The position numbers and the translations under genes are program-made. Under the pieces are notes generated by a model. The model searched no databases. It saw only the letters and a list, made by a program, of their open reading frames with translations, and was not told the origin of the DNA. A stretch of 64,000 nucleotides of DNA from Dolomedes plantarius (lineage: Eukaryota; Arthropoda; Arachnida; Araneae; Dolomedidae). How positions within the stretch are numbered: position 1 is the stretch's first letter; every line of letters starts with the position of its first letter. Positions 43,186 through 56,738 of this stretch are shown one piece after another. Location of the stretch: the NCBI GenBank assembly GCA_907164885.2, contig OU015490.1, forward strand, positions 214,255,385 through 214,319,384. The letters are read 5' to 3'.

Positions 43186-43735
43186 GTTAAAGGCCAAGAT
43201 TCGAAGTCTAGCCAATTCGCGAAATGACTGGTTAATTCTAGAAATGTCCTTGTAATGTTTCCAAACATCGAAATAATCGATTATATACAACTACTTTGGG
43301 CTTTGGTTGGCCAATTAGCGATGCACCCGGGAATGAAGGACCAGTTCACGAAATCTCGAAGAAAAGTTTCTAAAGTTAGTGCGTTTTTGGAGATGGATAT
43401 TATGGGGGCAGATTACGAGAAAGTTGCACTTTCGAGAGTGGATGGTACCCTCTCAAACTCGTATTATTACGACTTGGAAAACTTTTTGGTTTAGTGAAAG
43501 TAGAAAAAATAACTTTAAAATTAAAGATTAAAGGACAATTTTTCTTGGGCAATTCGCAATTTGGCTTTTGAGTGTGGGCGCATCATGAATGGGCCGGCCA
43601 AATCCCGAAAAAGTCGTCAAATCTCCGTTATTTCTGGCACTGCCCATGTGGCTTGGGCAATGCTAGAAGTGGCCAGCTATTTCGCGAATAGGCCAGACTT
43701 CAGACATTGGTCGAATAATTTATATTTATATATAA
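43186..43735. other. unclassified GC-richer stretch with repeated short motifs
   Basis: Variants of GCCAATTCGCGAAATGAC recur here (AGCCAATTCGCGAA, GGCCAATTAGCGATG, GGGCAATTCGCAATTTGGC, GCCAGCTATTTCGCGAATAG). Two short ORFs (43255-43494, 43561-43842) have no recognised homology and are probably not genes. Confidence 0.4.
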
Positions 43736-44233
43736 TGCAGGGTCTACCTGCATTAGGATTATTTACATATCGTTATATAGAGTTACTTTTATTTTTTTTT
43801 CGCTACATACTAAAATATATTTTGCAGTACAGGTTTCAATAAACTTGAACTTTATTGAATTGAACTTCTTAATTATTTTGTAAATGCTAGATTTTCAATT
43901 ATTCTTCCATCTACTATACGAGACCATTGGAACAGACAGCAATATTTAACGCTGGTTTTTTCTTATAAAAATTAGGTGTGATAATTTTACAATTACGTGA
44001 CTTTTCCTCCTATGTTCTACTCTATTTCCATACCGATGCGATTAAAATTTGAAAATTTTCACCGATTCATAATTCGTTTCATTACTTACAGCGCGGGTCG
44101 ATTGGACCCGCTATTGATGCAGACATAATATACTGCTAATTTTTCTAGGATTGCCATACAAATATGAGTGGTTACAATAAAAATTCACAAACATCGCTTG
44201 ACAATAAAACTTGGCAATACAATTTTCTGCCAA

Positions 44234-44253
44234 TGTCGCCAAATTTGGCGACT
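44234..44253. repeat. 18-bp perfect palindrome GTCGCCAAATTTGGCGAC
   Basis: Perfect inverted repeat. Similar TCGCCAAA/TTTGGCGA motifs occur at 55300-55370, in the LTR-like fragment near 32730-32770, and near 21790. Confidence 0.7.
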
Positions 44254-44618
44254 TCATGGGGAAGTTTTGAGAAAATTCTGGATTGATCTAGATAATTTCG
44301 CGCAAGATACATAGAAAGGGTTGCATCCTATTCAGCAAGTCATTTATCAGCAGCCACAGTTATGAGTTAATGGTGTTTTTCTATTGATGTTTTTGAATTT
44401 TTATTGAAAATAATACTTGATATGGAATCACTTTAATAATAAGTGCAGTTTTACTTGATTTCCTATTTTAAGAATGTTTATATTTTTTATTTATTTTTTA
44501 ATTTTCGTTATTTATTTGTTATTTTAAAATTTTTATATTTTTTATATAAAGGTGCTGTTATATTTATTATTATTCTTTTTACTTTTCATTATTTATTTGT
44601 TATTTTAAAATCTAAATT
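44254..44618. other. AT-rich intergenic sequence with a local duplication
   Basis: TTATTTATTTGTTATTTTAAAAT recurs at about 44505 and 44590. Nothing else seen. Confidence 0.45.
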
Positions 44619-45072
44619 GTGCATGAACAGGAAAATAGGAAGAATTTAAAAAAAATGAAGGTAAATCCGGACGATATAGATTACGACACAGATGAAGATG
44701 AATATATGTTGTCGGATGAAGATGAAGTAGATTATGTTGAAACATGTTATGAAGTTTCGGATTCCTATTCAAAATCCTATAATAATGACAGTGAAGTAAG
44801 TGTAGCATCCTTCTCCTAGTACTTTTGTTTAGAAAACTAATATACAGATATGATACAAGGATGAAGCTGCTATGGCCCAAGGAAGACGTTCTGAAATAAA
44901 TATTTTACGTGAGAAATCAGGACTTACAAGATTTATGAATTGTACAGTGTATTCTATAGCATCTTTATATCTTATATATTCGTTAAAATTCGTTACGGAT
45001 CAAACAATGGGCCAATTTTTTTACAGTTTTGGTAATATATACAAAAAAGTATTCTTAACAAAGTATTTTTAA
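44619..45072 (+). other. two short coding-like ORFs of unknown function
   Basis: The first frame (44619-44819) is strongly acidic (DDIDYDTDEDEYMLSDEDE). The second (44872-45072) begins AMAQGRRSEINILREKSGLT. A GTAAGTGTAG (about 44796) and an AATATACAG (about 44850) could be splice sites joining them. The style recalls the acidic N-terminus of a transposase, but no family motif is visible and no third exon was found. I do not recognise it and it may be chance. Confidence 0.25.
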
Positions 45073-45215
45073 AATCCTTTTAGATCAAACAATGGGTAAA
45101 ATTGCTTACTGTTTTCATAACGTAAACAAAAAATTAATTATAAGAAATAAATAATCGTTTTAGATAAATCAATGGGCAATATTATTTACTATTTTTGTAA
45201 TGGAAAAAAATTATA
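44985..45215. repeat. three diverged copies of an ~85-bp unit
   Basis: Each has ATCAAACAATGGGCAA-TTTTTTACTGTTTT (near 44999, 45083, 45168). Two are preceded by CTTTTAG/GTTTTAG. Confidence 0.6.
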
Positions 45216-45419
45216 TCGAACCCCTCCCTTCTAAAAAAATTTTAAAAAAATTAAATAGATAAAAAATCTAAACAGCAATTGAAAATCTAGAAATGCTAGG
45301 AAAACAGTCTGATTTTATATCATTTTAAAATGCAGGTCTAACACAAAGCAAAATTTTTAATGTAAAGTTCCATCCTAAAATTTCTAAACAAAATGATTAT
45401 AAGAAAAAGTATCGAGTAT

Positions 45420-45925
45420 AACATTCAAATTTTTCTAAAAAAATATGAGTGAACTATTTATGATTTTAAGCTTTCATTATAAAAACACTTCTTCCGTTAT
45501 TTTCTACTTCATATGTGACAAATCGTAATATTTCCATGAGATACTTTCAGCCTTTCACCCTCAGGAAAGGGAAAAAAATGGAGTATTTCTTTAAAATAGC
45601 ACTTTGCAGAAGCACTTTGCAAAAGCGCTTTAATATTTGTTCCTCATCTAAAGGAAATGTCATTAAAATTACAAAAACACCTAAAGATCAATTATATGTT
45701 TATGATTTAAAGCTTTGAATATTTTATAAAACAAAAACACCATACTGCACACCTTTTTGCTTCACGTGTGAGAAATTGCAATACTTTCATTGGATGCTTT
45801 CATTCTTTTAGTCTAAGTAACATAAAAAGAAAACCGAGTGTTTCTAGAAAATGGCACTTTGCAAAAGCACTATAATATTTGTTCCTGATCTCAGGAACTG
45901 TCATTTACTCGACAGCACAATAATA
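45420..45925. repeat. tandem duplication, unit about 255 bp
   Basis: Diverged direct copies sharing ATGATTTAAAGCTTT, CACTTTGCAAAAGC and TAATATTTGTTCCTNATCT. Start points near 45445 and 45700. Non-coding. Confidence 0.7.
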
Positions 45926-46490
45926 TAAACAGTCGCAGGTAACAGATGGTGAACTGAAGCGTCTAACGTATCTCAATGCTTAGATGAAGCTGTGACGTAC
46001 GATGAAATTTAAGTTATTGAAATAGCACATCTTTCATCAAACATAGAGCAATATCATAGTTTATATCATGACATTTTTCGCTTGGCGCTTTTCTTGCATT
46101 TATTTAATTCATAGATTTGTGTTTCTTATTGGAAGGATTTGAAATGAAAAGCAGGTTTTCGAATATCAAAAATACTGAAAAATCTGTACAAAAAATCAGT
46201 ATGTAAGTTTCATTAGCACAAAAATTATTTTTCGTTCTGCAAAAGAAGCAGGATTTTTTTCTTTAAATTTAACATCTATAACTAAAAAAAGATAAGGTTT
46301 TTATGTAGACTACTGTAGGAACTCTTATACCGGTACAAAATATTTAAAAAACAATTTTCAAAATTACTAATTATACTAAATTTAAACTCCTCTATGCATT
46401 AGAAAAGCACTAAGGTAAAAAATTTATAATAGCTTAAATATCATTCGTATAATATTCCCATTCAATTTATTCCTTTTTCGACGAGAAAAA
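45926..46490. other. AT-rich intergenic sequence
   Basis: No supported feature. Confidence 0.45.
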
Positions 46491-46681
46491 GTAGGCGTTG
46501 TCATTTGAACATTTCGAGTTTCTATACCTGTAACCGTAACCGTGAGCATCACTGTGTTGCCATTCTCAGAATCCTGAGCTCATAGATCTGAATAACTATA
46601 TATTAAATCGCATCTCGATAGGTTTAACGGAACGGCCGCTAGAGATCCATATATCAGCAAAGTTTCTTTATAACCACCCTG
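46491..46681 (-). mobile_element. single mariner-like terminal repeat
   Basis: Reading from 46681 on the minus strand: CAGGGTGGTTATAAAGAAAC, then TTTGCTGATATATGGATC, preceded by TA. This has the same style as the CCGGGTGGCCATAATTAAAC ends elsewhere in the window. The opposite end was not found, so this is probably a truncated copy. Confidence 0.5.
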
Positions 46682-47097
46682 TATGTATATTCGTAGTCTC
46701 ATTGACAAACGTAGGGTAAACTTAGCATATGCAATGTAGTTTACATTGTTTACTATGAAAAATGTTATATATGATAAAGATATGATTTTAAACAAACCAC
46801 TCATTATAAGTCCTATGGCTGTTAATATCCAGCTTTAATGAAGAAAAAAGTAATAACGCTAGTTGTTGAAAAGTAAAAAAAAAATTATAAAGGTGCGTTC
46901 AATAACAAAAACGAAAAGTCATATCCTGAGAGAGAACACATTACACTTAATTACCATAAGGGCGTGTTGGGCACGAAATTTATTTTTTACTTCCAATTTA
47001 TACCGATTTTCCTCTACTTAAATATGCCTCCAAATATCAATATACTTGAACAGTCAATTTAACAAAAAATATTTAAACGATCTTATATATATATATA

Positions 47098-48394
47098 CAG
47101 AGGCTGTTCACACATTTTTTAGACGATGTATATTGTATTCACAAAACTAAATTACATAAAATTCTTGTGTTTTAAATGTTCTATTTGACATCCCTTATTC
47201 TGAACTATCTTTCGACACCGCAATTTCCAGGATAATAATCCCTTTTGAAGTGTCAGAAGAGGTATTCTATCCCATTCCTCCTGAACAGCTTTCCAGAGTC
47301 CTGTAAGGGTTTTGGGACGACGTTTGGATAATGCAGATTTTAAAAGTCCGAAAGCACAAAAATCCATAGGTGATACATCGGGAGATTTAGTAGGGATATC
47401 AGTGAAGGGTATGGCCTAGATACCAGTTTTCTGTTCCATTTCTTTTAAGAAATTTTCAGTGGATTTTGATGTGTGACTGCTAGCTTTGTCCTGATGGAGT
47501 CTCACAGATTGATGGCACTGTGGGTAAAGCGATGGTATTTCATTCAGAAAAATTGGCGATAAAATATGTTCCTGATAGTATTTGGAGTTAATCTTGACAA
47601 TTTTTTCCACTCTCTTTATTTTTAACTTTCCATTATAAGAAAAACCAGCAACAATCATGAATCCCTTAGAAAAACTTTCTTTCGATTCTTTGAACCATGT
47701 ACGTAAATTCTTTCTCCCCTTTTATGATAATAAATGGCTCGTTTTTTGTTGCAATCATTTAAATACACCCATGATTCATCTATTGTGACAATTGTTTTCC
47801 ATTTTTCTTTGGATAAGTGTTTCTCATATAGAATTCTGCAGCGTGTCCTGCGTTCAGCGATATGATTTGGAAGAAGACGTTGCACATTGCGTTTTTTTCG
47901 CTTTCTTAAGATTTAAATCAACGTTTATCATTTTGTTTACAGTGGACACCGAGCATTTTAATGATTTTGCAACTGTCCTTTGACTAGGGGGATTTTCTTT
48001 TAACATTAAACAACGTACCTTTGCAATAGTCGAAGATGTCCGTTTTTTCCTTGGATACTTGTTTGGAATTTTTGTCCCACTTTAGGCTCCAATTTGACGT
48101 TTTTTTCCTTTCTTGTTGACGATATTACCTATCGACGCTTTAGATATCACAAAACCATGACTCTCACATCGTTTTGGATAACGGAGTATGCATATTTCTC
48201 TTCGGAAAGATCATAAATGTAGCCTTCGAACCACTGCTTTGTTAAAAACGCCATTTTGAATAAAAACAAAACTTTCAAGCCGCAGACGATAATTTTGACT
48301 TTTAAAAACATAGTCCAATTGCAATTATTTCCTTTGAAGCAAACGATTTTTTATTACCGCTTACCAAAATCGTCTAAAAAATGTGCGAACAGCC

Positions 48395-48398
<4 letters not shown>
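47098..48398 (-). mobile_element. rosa-like (DD41D) Tc1/mariner element, copy 1
   Basis: Inverted ends CAGAGGCTGTTCACACATTT (47098) and the complement of CAGAGGCTGTTCGCACATTT (48398), TA at both borders, (TA)n on each side. The 1301-bp body holds one broken transposase on the minus strand. A second copy lies at 56734-58035 in the opposite orientation. Confidence 0.9.
47152..48254 (-). pseudogene. DD41D mariner-type transposase, copy 1
   Basis: Starts [20 protein letters not shown] at 48254 (Met chosen because copy 2 shares it), and stops at 47152-47154 after HKNFM. Catalytic motifs: VTIDESWVYL (first Asp), LHQDKASSHT (second Asp) and, 41 residues on, a final Asp in the DVSP-DFFAFGLLK motif; in this copy the stretch around it is frame-broken. 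DD41D spacing is characteristic of the rosa group within Tc1/mariner. The N-terminal third has many stops and there are frameshifts near 47656 and 47370-47415, so it is inactive. Confidence 0.85.
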
Positions 48399-50075
<1,677 letters not shown>

Positions 50076-50403
50076 TACATAGTATTGTCTAATAATTGCA
50101 GCTTAGCGCATATTGACAATCTTACTATTAACAGCTGAAGGTTAACAAATGTTAGTTTGTTAGTTAGCAGACACGGGGACGGGCTAATCTCGCGAACCGA
50201 GCATAGCAGGATATCGCGACTGGTACCGATATACGCGGACGGCCGAGACGCGTGCACTGATGCTATCCTCAACTTTCAAAAATTTAAACTTTTATAATTA
50301 TTCAATTAAAACTGCCGAACTCAATAGAAGAGTACAGCAGAAGAAGTTGACATTCCGGGTAGGCCAGCTCCTTTCCGATTCTCAAAGTTCCGTTCACCGA
50401 AGT

Positions 50404-50540
50404 AGCGGTGGCTCAGAGGTATCGCTCCTGACGTCTAATCCCAAGGTCCCGGGTTCGAAACCAGCCGCCGTCGGGTGCAAGAACATACTAGAAGAACATA
50501 ATTGAAATCCACAAGAACATAATTGAAATAAATTTGAAGT
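50404..50540 (+). mobile_element. tRNA-headed SINE
   Basis: Perfect pol III boxes: A box TGGCTCAGAGG (50409-50419) and B box GGTTCGAAACC (50452-50462), 32 nt apart. The head is bounded by GCGGTGG and GCCGCCG, which could pair as an acceptor stem. It is followed by a tail with a repeated AGAACATAATTGAAAT unit (50485-50530). The cloverleaf is imperfect in the anticodon arm and the repeated tail suggests a SINE, not a tRNA gene. The 3' end is not fixed. Confidence 0.7.
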
Positions 50541-50843
50541 ACCAGAAATAATTTTAGTTTTAGGAAAGGAGAAGTTAAAGCCTTTAGAATTTTTTTGTAA
50601 TTGAATGAGCTTTTTTGTTTAAAATGCAAAATTTGAAAAAGGAAATTTTAAATAATTATTTTTTTTTAAATCTAATATATTTTTGAAAGGGAATAAACAG
50701 TTTTTAATCTTTAAGATATAAAGCCATTTCATTTTAAATCAAAAAAAGCAACACATCGGGTTGCCACTCAGCTAGTATACATATTAATGCCTGTATTTAA
50801 TAATGAAATAGTATTGGTACAACTACTGTTTTAAATATTTTAG

Positions 50844-50928
<85 letters not shown>

Positions 50929-50946
50929 TAGATAGATAGATAGATA
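50844..50946. repeat. (TA)n-(GATA)n microsatellite
   Basis: TA to about 50925, then about five GATA units. Confidence 0.95.
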
Positions 50947-51400
50947 TTGTTCCGTTTTTTGGGTTCGATGTGATTGAATACATTATCTTCAGAGAGTGCA
51001 CACAAAATAAAATTTATTATCCTGTAAATTCTTCAGCCTGATACACAAATTTCAAACAAAAACGCGTAACAACTGTCTTCTATACAGCAGAAAACTCTTA
51101 AAAGCATAAATCAGGATAACAGAGTCTTCAAAACAATACTCGCCTAGCGCGCTTTCAATACATTCAATTCTCAGCAGAAAAGAACACTGTATTCCAGATT
51201 CAGGTTGAGGTATTTCCACTTGTCGGAGCTCAAAGGTCTGTAGGACTTTATCACCAATTGTAACATTATGCATCAGAAATATATTTGCTCAGCAGGTAAT
51301 TAAATATCATAAATCAGCCATGATCATTAAAAACATAATACAAGTAAAATAAGTAATAGTAAAATAAAAGCAAACGCCTGAAATCGCACCGAGAAAAAAT
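50947..51400. other. intergenic sequence, nothing recognised
   Basis: One short unrecognised ORF on the minus strand. No family motif. Confidence 0.45.
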
Positions 51401-53030
51401 TATAAGGAATTACAAGGAATTACAAGGATGCGCAAGCGCATCCACTGGGCCAGAGTTGCCACAGTTATTTAAGAAAAATGAGGAAGATATTCGCACTGAG
51501 ATTATAGTAAAGTTCTAGGAGGTTGGTAAAAATACAAGAAGTAGGAGTTTAAAAATAAGAATAAGTAAGCAAGATGGGAGAGATAGTGCAAGCTCTTAAG
51601 AAAACACGCCCGAGGGCGTTTGCGTTTAGCACGGTGGGAGTAGTCATACTCCGGAAAGTCAGCTATAATCACATTGCGAATGCTAGGAATATTATCAAAA
51701 AAATTCTTAGAGAGTTTAAGTGCAGTTTCCTTGAAGGTAAGGATGCTGAAGTCTCGTCGTATGGTTTCATTAGACATATAATGGATCGCTCGGCGAATAC
51801 GACTGAGAGTCAAGTTCTGGATGATATCCAGTTTATGGTTATGAGCTTTCGCGGCGTAGAACCAGACTGGTATTGCATAAAGAGCTACGGGAAGAATAAC
51901 TTGTTTAAAAAGAAGGACTTTGTTTCTCATAGAAAGATGGCTGCCATATATTAATGAGCGAAGTTGCATGGTAACAGCGTTACATGTTTGTAGTAGTTTA
52001 TCGACATGGAATTTCCATGTCAGCCTGCGATCGAGGGTCACACCAAGATAAGTCACAGTGTTCTCCCAGTCAATAGGCGAATTGTTAAGATAAATCCGGG
52101 GGGATTACAGTAACGATTGGAAAAGATAATCGCGCGACACTTAGGGCCTGATCGCATAGGAGTCCGTTGCGTTGCGTTAAGGAAAAGATGACGTTGAGTC
52201 GAAAATAAACCAATCATAGGCGTTAAAAATTTCATTGTTAATAGTTTGGAGGCATATGATTGGTTTATTTTCGTCTCAACGTCATCTTTTCCTTAACGCA
52301 ACGCAACGGACTCCTATGTGAACAGGCCCTTAGAGGGATTGATTCGAAATTTTCATCGTGTGAACCAACTGTATAAAGGGTCGATATGCCGTTGGATCTG
52401 ACTGGCAAGATAATTAATGCTGTGAGAGGTAGAGAGGATAGCTGTGTGGTTCGCATAGAGGGCAAGAAGAGTATTAATTCCTCTAGAAATATCATTTAAG
52501 TACAAATTAAACAGGATCGGGCCGAGAATGCTACCTTGAGTAACACTTGAAGAAATATAGAAATTACGGGAAAGATCGCGATTAACGCGGACAACAAAAT
52601 TAAGATTATGGAAATAGTTATGAAGGATGTGAATAAGAGTGTCGGACAATTTAATATAGATAAGTTTATAGATGAGACCAGGGAGTCAAACCTTGTCAAA
52701 ATCAAATTTAATATCCATAAATAGAGCACCGGTGGGTCTCTTAGCAATCAAGCCGTCGCTGGCAAATTCCACAACACGAAGGAGTTGAAGGGTAATATTA
52801 TGCTGGGCTCTGAAGCCGAATTGTTCAGGAATAATTATGTTATTGCTATCCAGGAAGTTAGAGATTCTATTGAGACTAACGCGCTGGGTAATTTTTCTGA
52901 CAGAACACAGTAAATTAATTGGCGGTAATTTTGAGAAAGATTGTGATCAGAACCAGGTTTAGGTAACAATAGAGGTAGAGGTTTTCCAGCAAGTGGGGAA
53001 GTAGTTAAATTTAAGGGGTTTCACGACTCT
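51401..53030 (-). pseudogene. Jockey/CR1-like LINE reverse transcriptase, 3' half
   Basis: Minus-strand RT blocks in order, in shifting frames: LLPKPGSDHNLSQNYR (near 52950), AQHNITLQLLRVVEFASDG, GALFMDIKFDFDKV (first catalytic Asp region), VTQGSILGPILFNLYLNDIS, LALYANHTAIL (the YADD box is mutated to YANH), a KFRINP block interrupted by a MITE, then TYLGVTLDRRLTWKFHVDKL and the C-terminal YAIPVWFYAA, IQNLTLSRIR and RRDFSI blocks, ending near 51502. The 3' end carries short direct repeats of AAGGAATTAC (51400-51430). Endonuclease and ORF1 are absent, so this is a 5'-truncated, dead copy. Confidence 0.88.
52141..52332. mobile_element. MITE with TTA duplication inside the LINE
   Basis: TTA at 52141-52143 and 52330-52332 flank a 186-bp body. 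Inverted ends are GGGCCTGATCGCATAGGAGT and the complement of GGGCCTGTTCACATAGGAGT; the arms match for about 75 bp, including GTTGCGTTGCGTTAAGG. The TTA TSD and GGGCCTGTTCACA-type end suggest PIF/Harbinger. Removing it rejoins the LINE frame at the KFRINP-KCRAIIFS block, which confirms an insertion. Confidence 0.9.
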
Positions 53031-53059
53031 TAAATCGAGAAAGCAGAAATCTGACACAG

Positions 53060-53952
53060 TTTTCGGTTTGTTGTAACAACAATTTTACTGTGTTTAGACA
53101 TTTAATTTTTTTTGTATATAATAATATAAGTTATATATAATTATAAACAAATTTAAAATTTTGTGAAATTCTATAATATATTATTAAAATACACCAATAA
53201 GAAAGTGTCACTTTTTTACCTTCGTTCGCAACATATATGATATAACTCTCATTATTTTTCAAAAAATAGCTTTCAAACTGTAAAATAATAATATCTAAAT
53301 AAAATATAATGTTTAAAAATGTATATAAACCTAAATATAAACAATAAAACACAATATTTGATTTTTAGATGAATAAAATTAAAATATACTCCGAAATCAT
53401 GTTACTTTTCAAAGAAAATTACTTACCTGAAACAAATTTACTGCAGAAAAATACTTAATTATTGGCACACTTCAATCAAAATAGTACAACGACACTCTGT
53501 ATAAAATTTCACCAGAATGCTATTAACCAATTTGAAGATATCATGCGCGGAAGGAATAAAAACTTCGTTTTGAGAAAAATCAATTTAAACATTTTTTTTA
53601 CTTTAAACCACTAACTGAGAAATATATTAAAGCTTTTAACCATAAATAAAGTAAACCAGTTGTAAGTCACCTATTTTAATTAAATATTTGTGCTCTATTG
53701 CACATTTCTTTTCAAAATTTTGATATAAGCAATGTACAAAAATATTTATTTATATTGATCAAATGAAACACCATTACTAACCTTAGTGTTATTATTCTGA
53801 AATGCTTGTTGTAATCTAAAATTATATAAAATAAACATTTAAAATCCTCCAGGTTCATACAGGATTCCTTCCGTTTCAATGTTTTTTTCATTTAATATTA
53901 ATTTTGATCTCCGTTTAGCTCTACGGATATCAACAGTACAAGACAGTTTTTG
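53060..53952. other. AT-rich intergenic sequence
   Basis: No supported feature. Confidence 0.5.
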
Positions 53953-55300
53953 CTATTCTGCGAGCTTTATTCGCATAGCATCTCTTCGAAACTGGGCAGT
54001 TATAGCATTTATTCCTGGATAAATGCCTAACGCTCTCATAACAGAAAGTCTACCTTTGTGGCCTTCATTAAATAATATAGCAGCTTCATACGCTGCTATT
54101 TCAGAAATCCTTTTGCCACTGCCAGATACTTTCGGACATACCTGCCATATAACAGAGTTGAACGATTCATTCGAGTTCTGTGTATGACTGCCCAAGCACC
54201 GCTTTAGAAGATCCGGATGAGATAAAGCTTTAAATATAGGCTTTAGAGTGTCCATTACTGCTGTAGATATTATATTTTTGTGTTGGAACGATGAGACAGT
54301 TCCATTCTCAACAGCTTGGTTGTATTTGCACCAGGAATTAGGCCCTACTGGGCAAAAACTATGAAGTGGCTCTTGGTCTGTGGATCTTGTATGAAAATAC
54401 ACAGCCCATACAGCTTTCCGCATTTCTACTTCAGAATTCGAATGTTGACGGATAGCATTTCCATAATAGGATGTCAATTTGTTGATTAAACTATCCGTCA
54501 ATCTTCCTTTTCCCGACAAACTTTTACCATCATAAAGTTTTTTCCCTCGGAAGTCTTGTTTTAATTTCCTCAGGCGACTTCCCATCCTTTTTGGACATGC
54601 CCGACACATTCTATTTTGACTGGCAATATATCATCGTATGGTTTGCTAGCACAAATCGAAGAAAAGGTCTTGGTGTCACCATCACCTATGTAATTTGTGT
54701 ACCTCACACCCCTTTCTTCGACAGATCTATGGAATATTTTGATCATTCCATCAACTTCCAATTTTGCTGAAGATCCCACGTGGTTTTTGGTACAGCTGTC
54801 AGCATGGTTAGCATACCACTCTTCAAAACGTTTGCCACATCTTTTACCTTTCCATGCTGCACAAACTTTACACGCCAAAGACAGAACTTCTATGTCAAGA
54901 ACTTTTCCTGACTCAGTACCAATCACACTGCAGACACCTATTTGAGATGAATGACCCCTGGTTTTCCAGGAGCCATCACCACTTACTGTTATGTCGGATG
55001 AAGATGTTTTATTTACTTCTTCTTCTGCAGCCCTTTTCATTACATCAATGTCAACACTTTTTGAAGCATTATTGGTATGAACGCATATCTGATCATATGC
55101 GTTTTGTGTTACCGGGGGATCCAAATCCATAATACCACAAAATGTTTTTAGTGGTTCTAAACCTTGCCCTATAGAGCGCATGACATAGATGCATCGTCTA
55201 TTTATTTCAGGGATATTTTTTTATCCCCAATCAGTTTTGAATTTTTTAATTTAAAGCTTTGTTTACATGTTTTGCATGTGATGCACAATTCACAAAATCG
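53953..55300 (-). pseudogene. Mutator-like (Phantom-type) transposase, nearly intact
   Basis: Two long minus-strand frames (55181-54570 and 54609-53953) join at one frameshift near 54590, inside KIECVGHVQKRMG. Upstream, a Cys motif CITCKTCKQSFK (about 55260-55295) and PEINRRCIYVMRSIGQGL connect through another frameshift near 55215. Catalytic-type blocks: TVSGDGSWKTRGHSS (first Asp), VCSVIGTESGKVLDIE, CAAWKGKRCGKRFEEWYANH with Cys/His residues, and NYIGDGDTKTFSSI (second Asp). The C-terminal half has NSNESFNSVIW and MRALGIYPG. This matches the Mutator-like transposase domain proteins common in arthropods. Flanking TIRs were not identified. Confidence 0.85.
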
Positions 55301-55399
55301 CCAAATATGGCGACTAAAATAATTTACCAATTCCATTGCCAATTTGGCGATAACTCTCCTATTTGGCGATCTTACCATAGACTCCTAAAATTCGTAACA
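55301..55399 (-). repeat. possible LTR start next to the Mutator gene
   Basis: On the minus strand it begins TGTTACGAATTTTAGGAG at 55399, the same 14-nt start as the LTR-like fragment at 32969. It carries repeated TCGCCAAAT/ATTTGGCGA motifs. Too short to confirm. Confidence 0.3.
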
Positions 55400-56107
55400 A
55401 TTTATACACAGTAAAACTATGTTATGAGCCGGTAGTCGTTTCGATATAAGTGACCGTCTTGAGGAGTAGCTGTCTAAAAGATGTTCTATAACATTGGCTC
55501 TATAGAGTCTTTTGTCGGTGCTGAATAAAATATAGACGATTAGATGGGTGGACATCTGGAGTAGTTTCTGTCTATGTGTGTGTTTATGTTCTTATATGAA
55601 ATGCGTGTTTCCAATTATTTACGTTTTGAGATTCATTTTATTCAAAGCTAAGTACTTCATGTTTCATATATAGCATGAAAATCCTAAAATATATAGATTT
55701 TTATTACCTGGTACATCTGGTAGGATTACGAAATTAAAAATAAAATCATTACTCATTTTACACAAGCAGGAATATGAAAATAGTTATTTGCATTCTTTGA
55801 AAATACTACTGCATTAACGAAAGATTTATGAAGTTTAAGAAAATATAAATATTCATTTCTCAGCGTAATTAGCAAACCGGTAAAATAGGTGCAAACTTGT
55901 TTATACGCTGAGAATGTACATTATTATATTTTACAATCTTCAAAACTAATTTAAGTACTTCAACCTTTAAAGTATAATTCAAATTAGATAAATTTTGGAT
56001 GTTTAGGAAGGTTTATTAGTTACAACTGAGAAATACACATTTTACTTCAAATATATTCGTAATATTTATATGTGTAAAAATGCGCAGACATAATTTGTTT
56101 TATTTGC

Positions 56108-56111
<4 letters not shown>
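55400..56111. other. AT-rich intergenic sequence
   Basis: No supported feature. Confidence 0.5.

Positions 56112-56153
<42 letters not shown>
56112..56153. repeat. (TA)n tract
   Basis: Pure TA before the MITE. Confidence 0.95.
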
Positions 56154-56158
<5 letters not shown>

Positions 56159-56648
56159 ACCGGACAAAAGGTATCCAAAACACATGACTTATTTTTACGG
56201 AACTGCCAGTTAAAATTTTAAAAAAAAATTTTAAATTCAAAGAACTTCTTACCAAGTTTTAATAACAATCATCATATCATAGATTTCGATGTGTGCACCT
56301 TTTGTAACACGACAAATGTCTAAATAGTAATCCAATTGTTTCCAAGTTTTTCGTAGTATATCAAGAATTATTACACGAATTGATTGAATCGGATTTCATG
56401 GATTCCTAAGAAATAAAGTCTAATAACGTCTGATATGCCACGAAATATTTGGAGAAAACTGGATTACGATTTAGACATTTGCCGTACAACAAAAGTTTTA
56501 CACTTCGAAATTTATGATAATATGATAGAAATTTATAATTGATATTAAAATTTGGTGAGATGTTCTTTCTATTTAAAAAAAATGTTAAGTTTAATGAGTA
56601 GTTCCGTAAAAATAAATCATGACATTTTATATCTTTAGCTGAGACACC

Positions 56649-56651
<3 letters not shown>
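56154..56651. mobile_element. TA-flanked MITE (Tc1/mariner type)
   Basis: Subterminal inverted repeats: ATGACTTATTTTTACGGAAC (about 56185) and the complement of ATGATTTATTTTTACGGAAC (about 56625). The outermost ~30 bp match poorly (GGGTAACCGGACAAAAGG versus GGTGTCTCAGCTAAAGAT). About 500 bp, non-coding, with (TA)n on both sides. Confidence 0.6.

Positions 56652-56733
<82 letters not shown>
56652..56733. repeat. (TA)n tract
   Basis: Pure TA linking the MITE to the rosa-like element. Confidence 0.95.

Positions 56734-56738
<5 letters not shown>

Noticed and set aside
50404..50473. Functional tRNA gene
   Set aside because: Pol III boxes are perfect but the anticodon arm does not fold well, and a repeated tail follows, as in a SINE.
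51574..51954. 126-codon plus-strand ORF
   Set aside because: It is the antisense shadow of the LINE reverse transcriptase.
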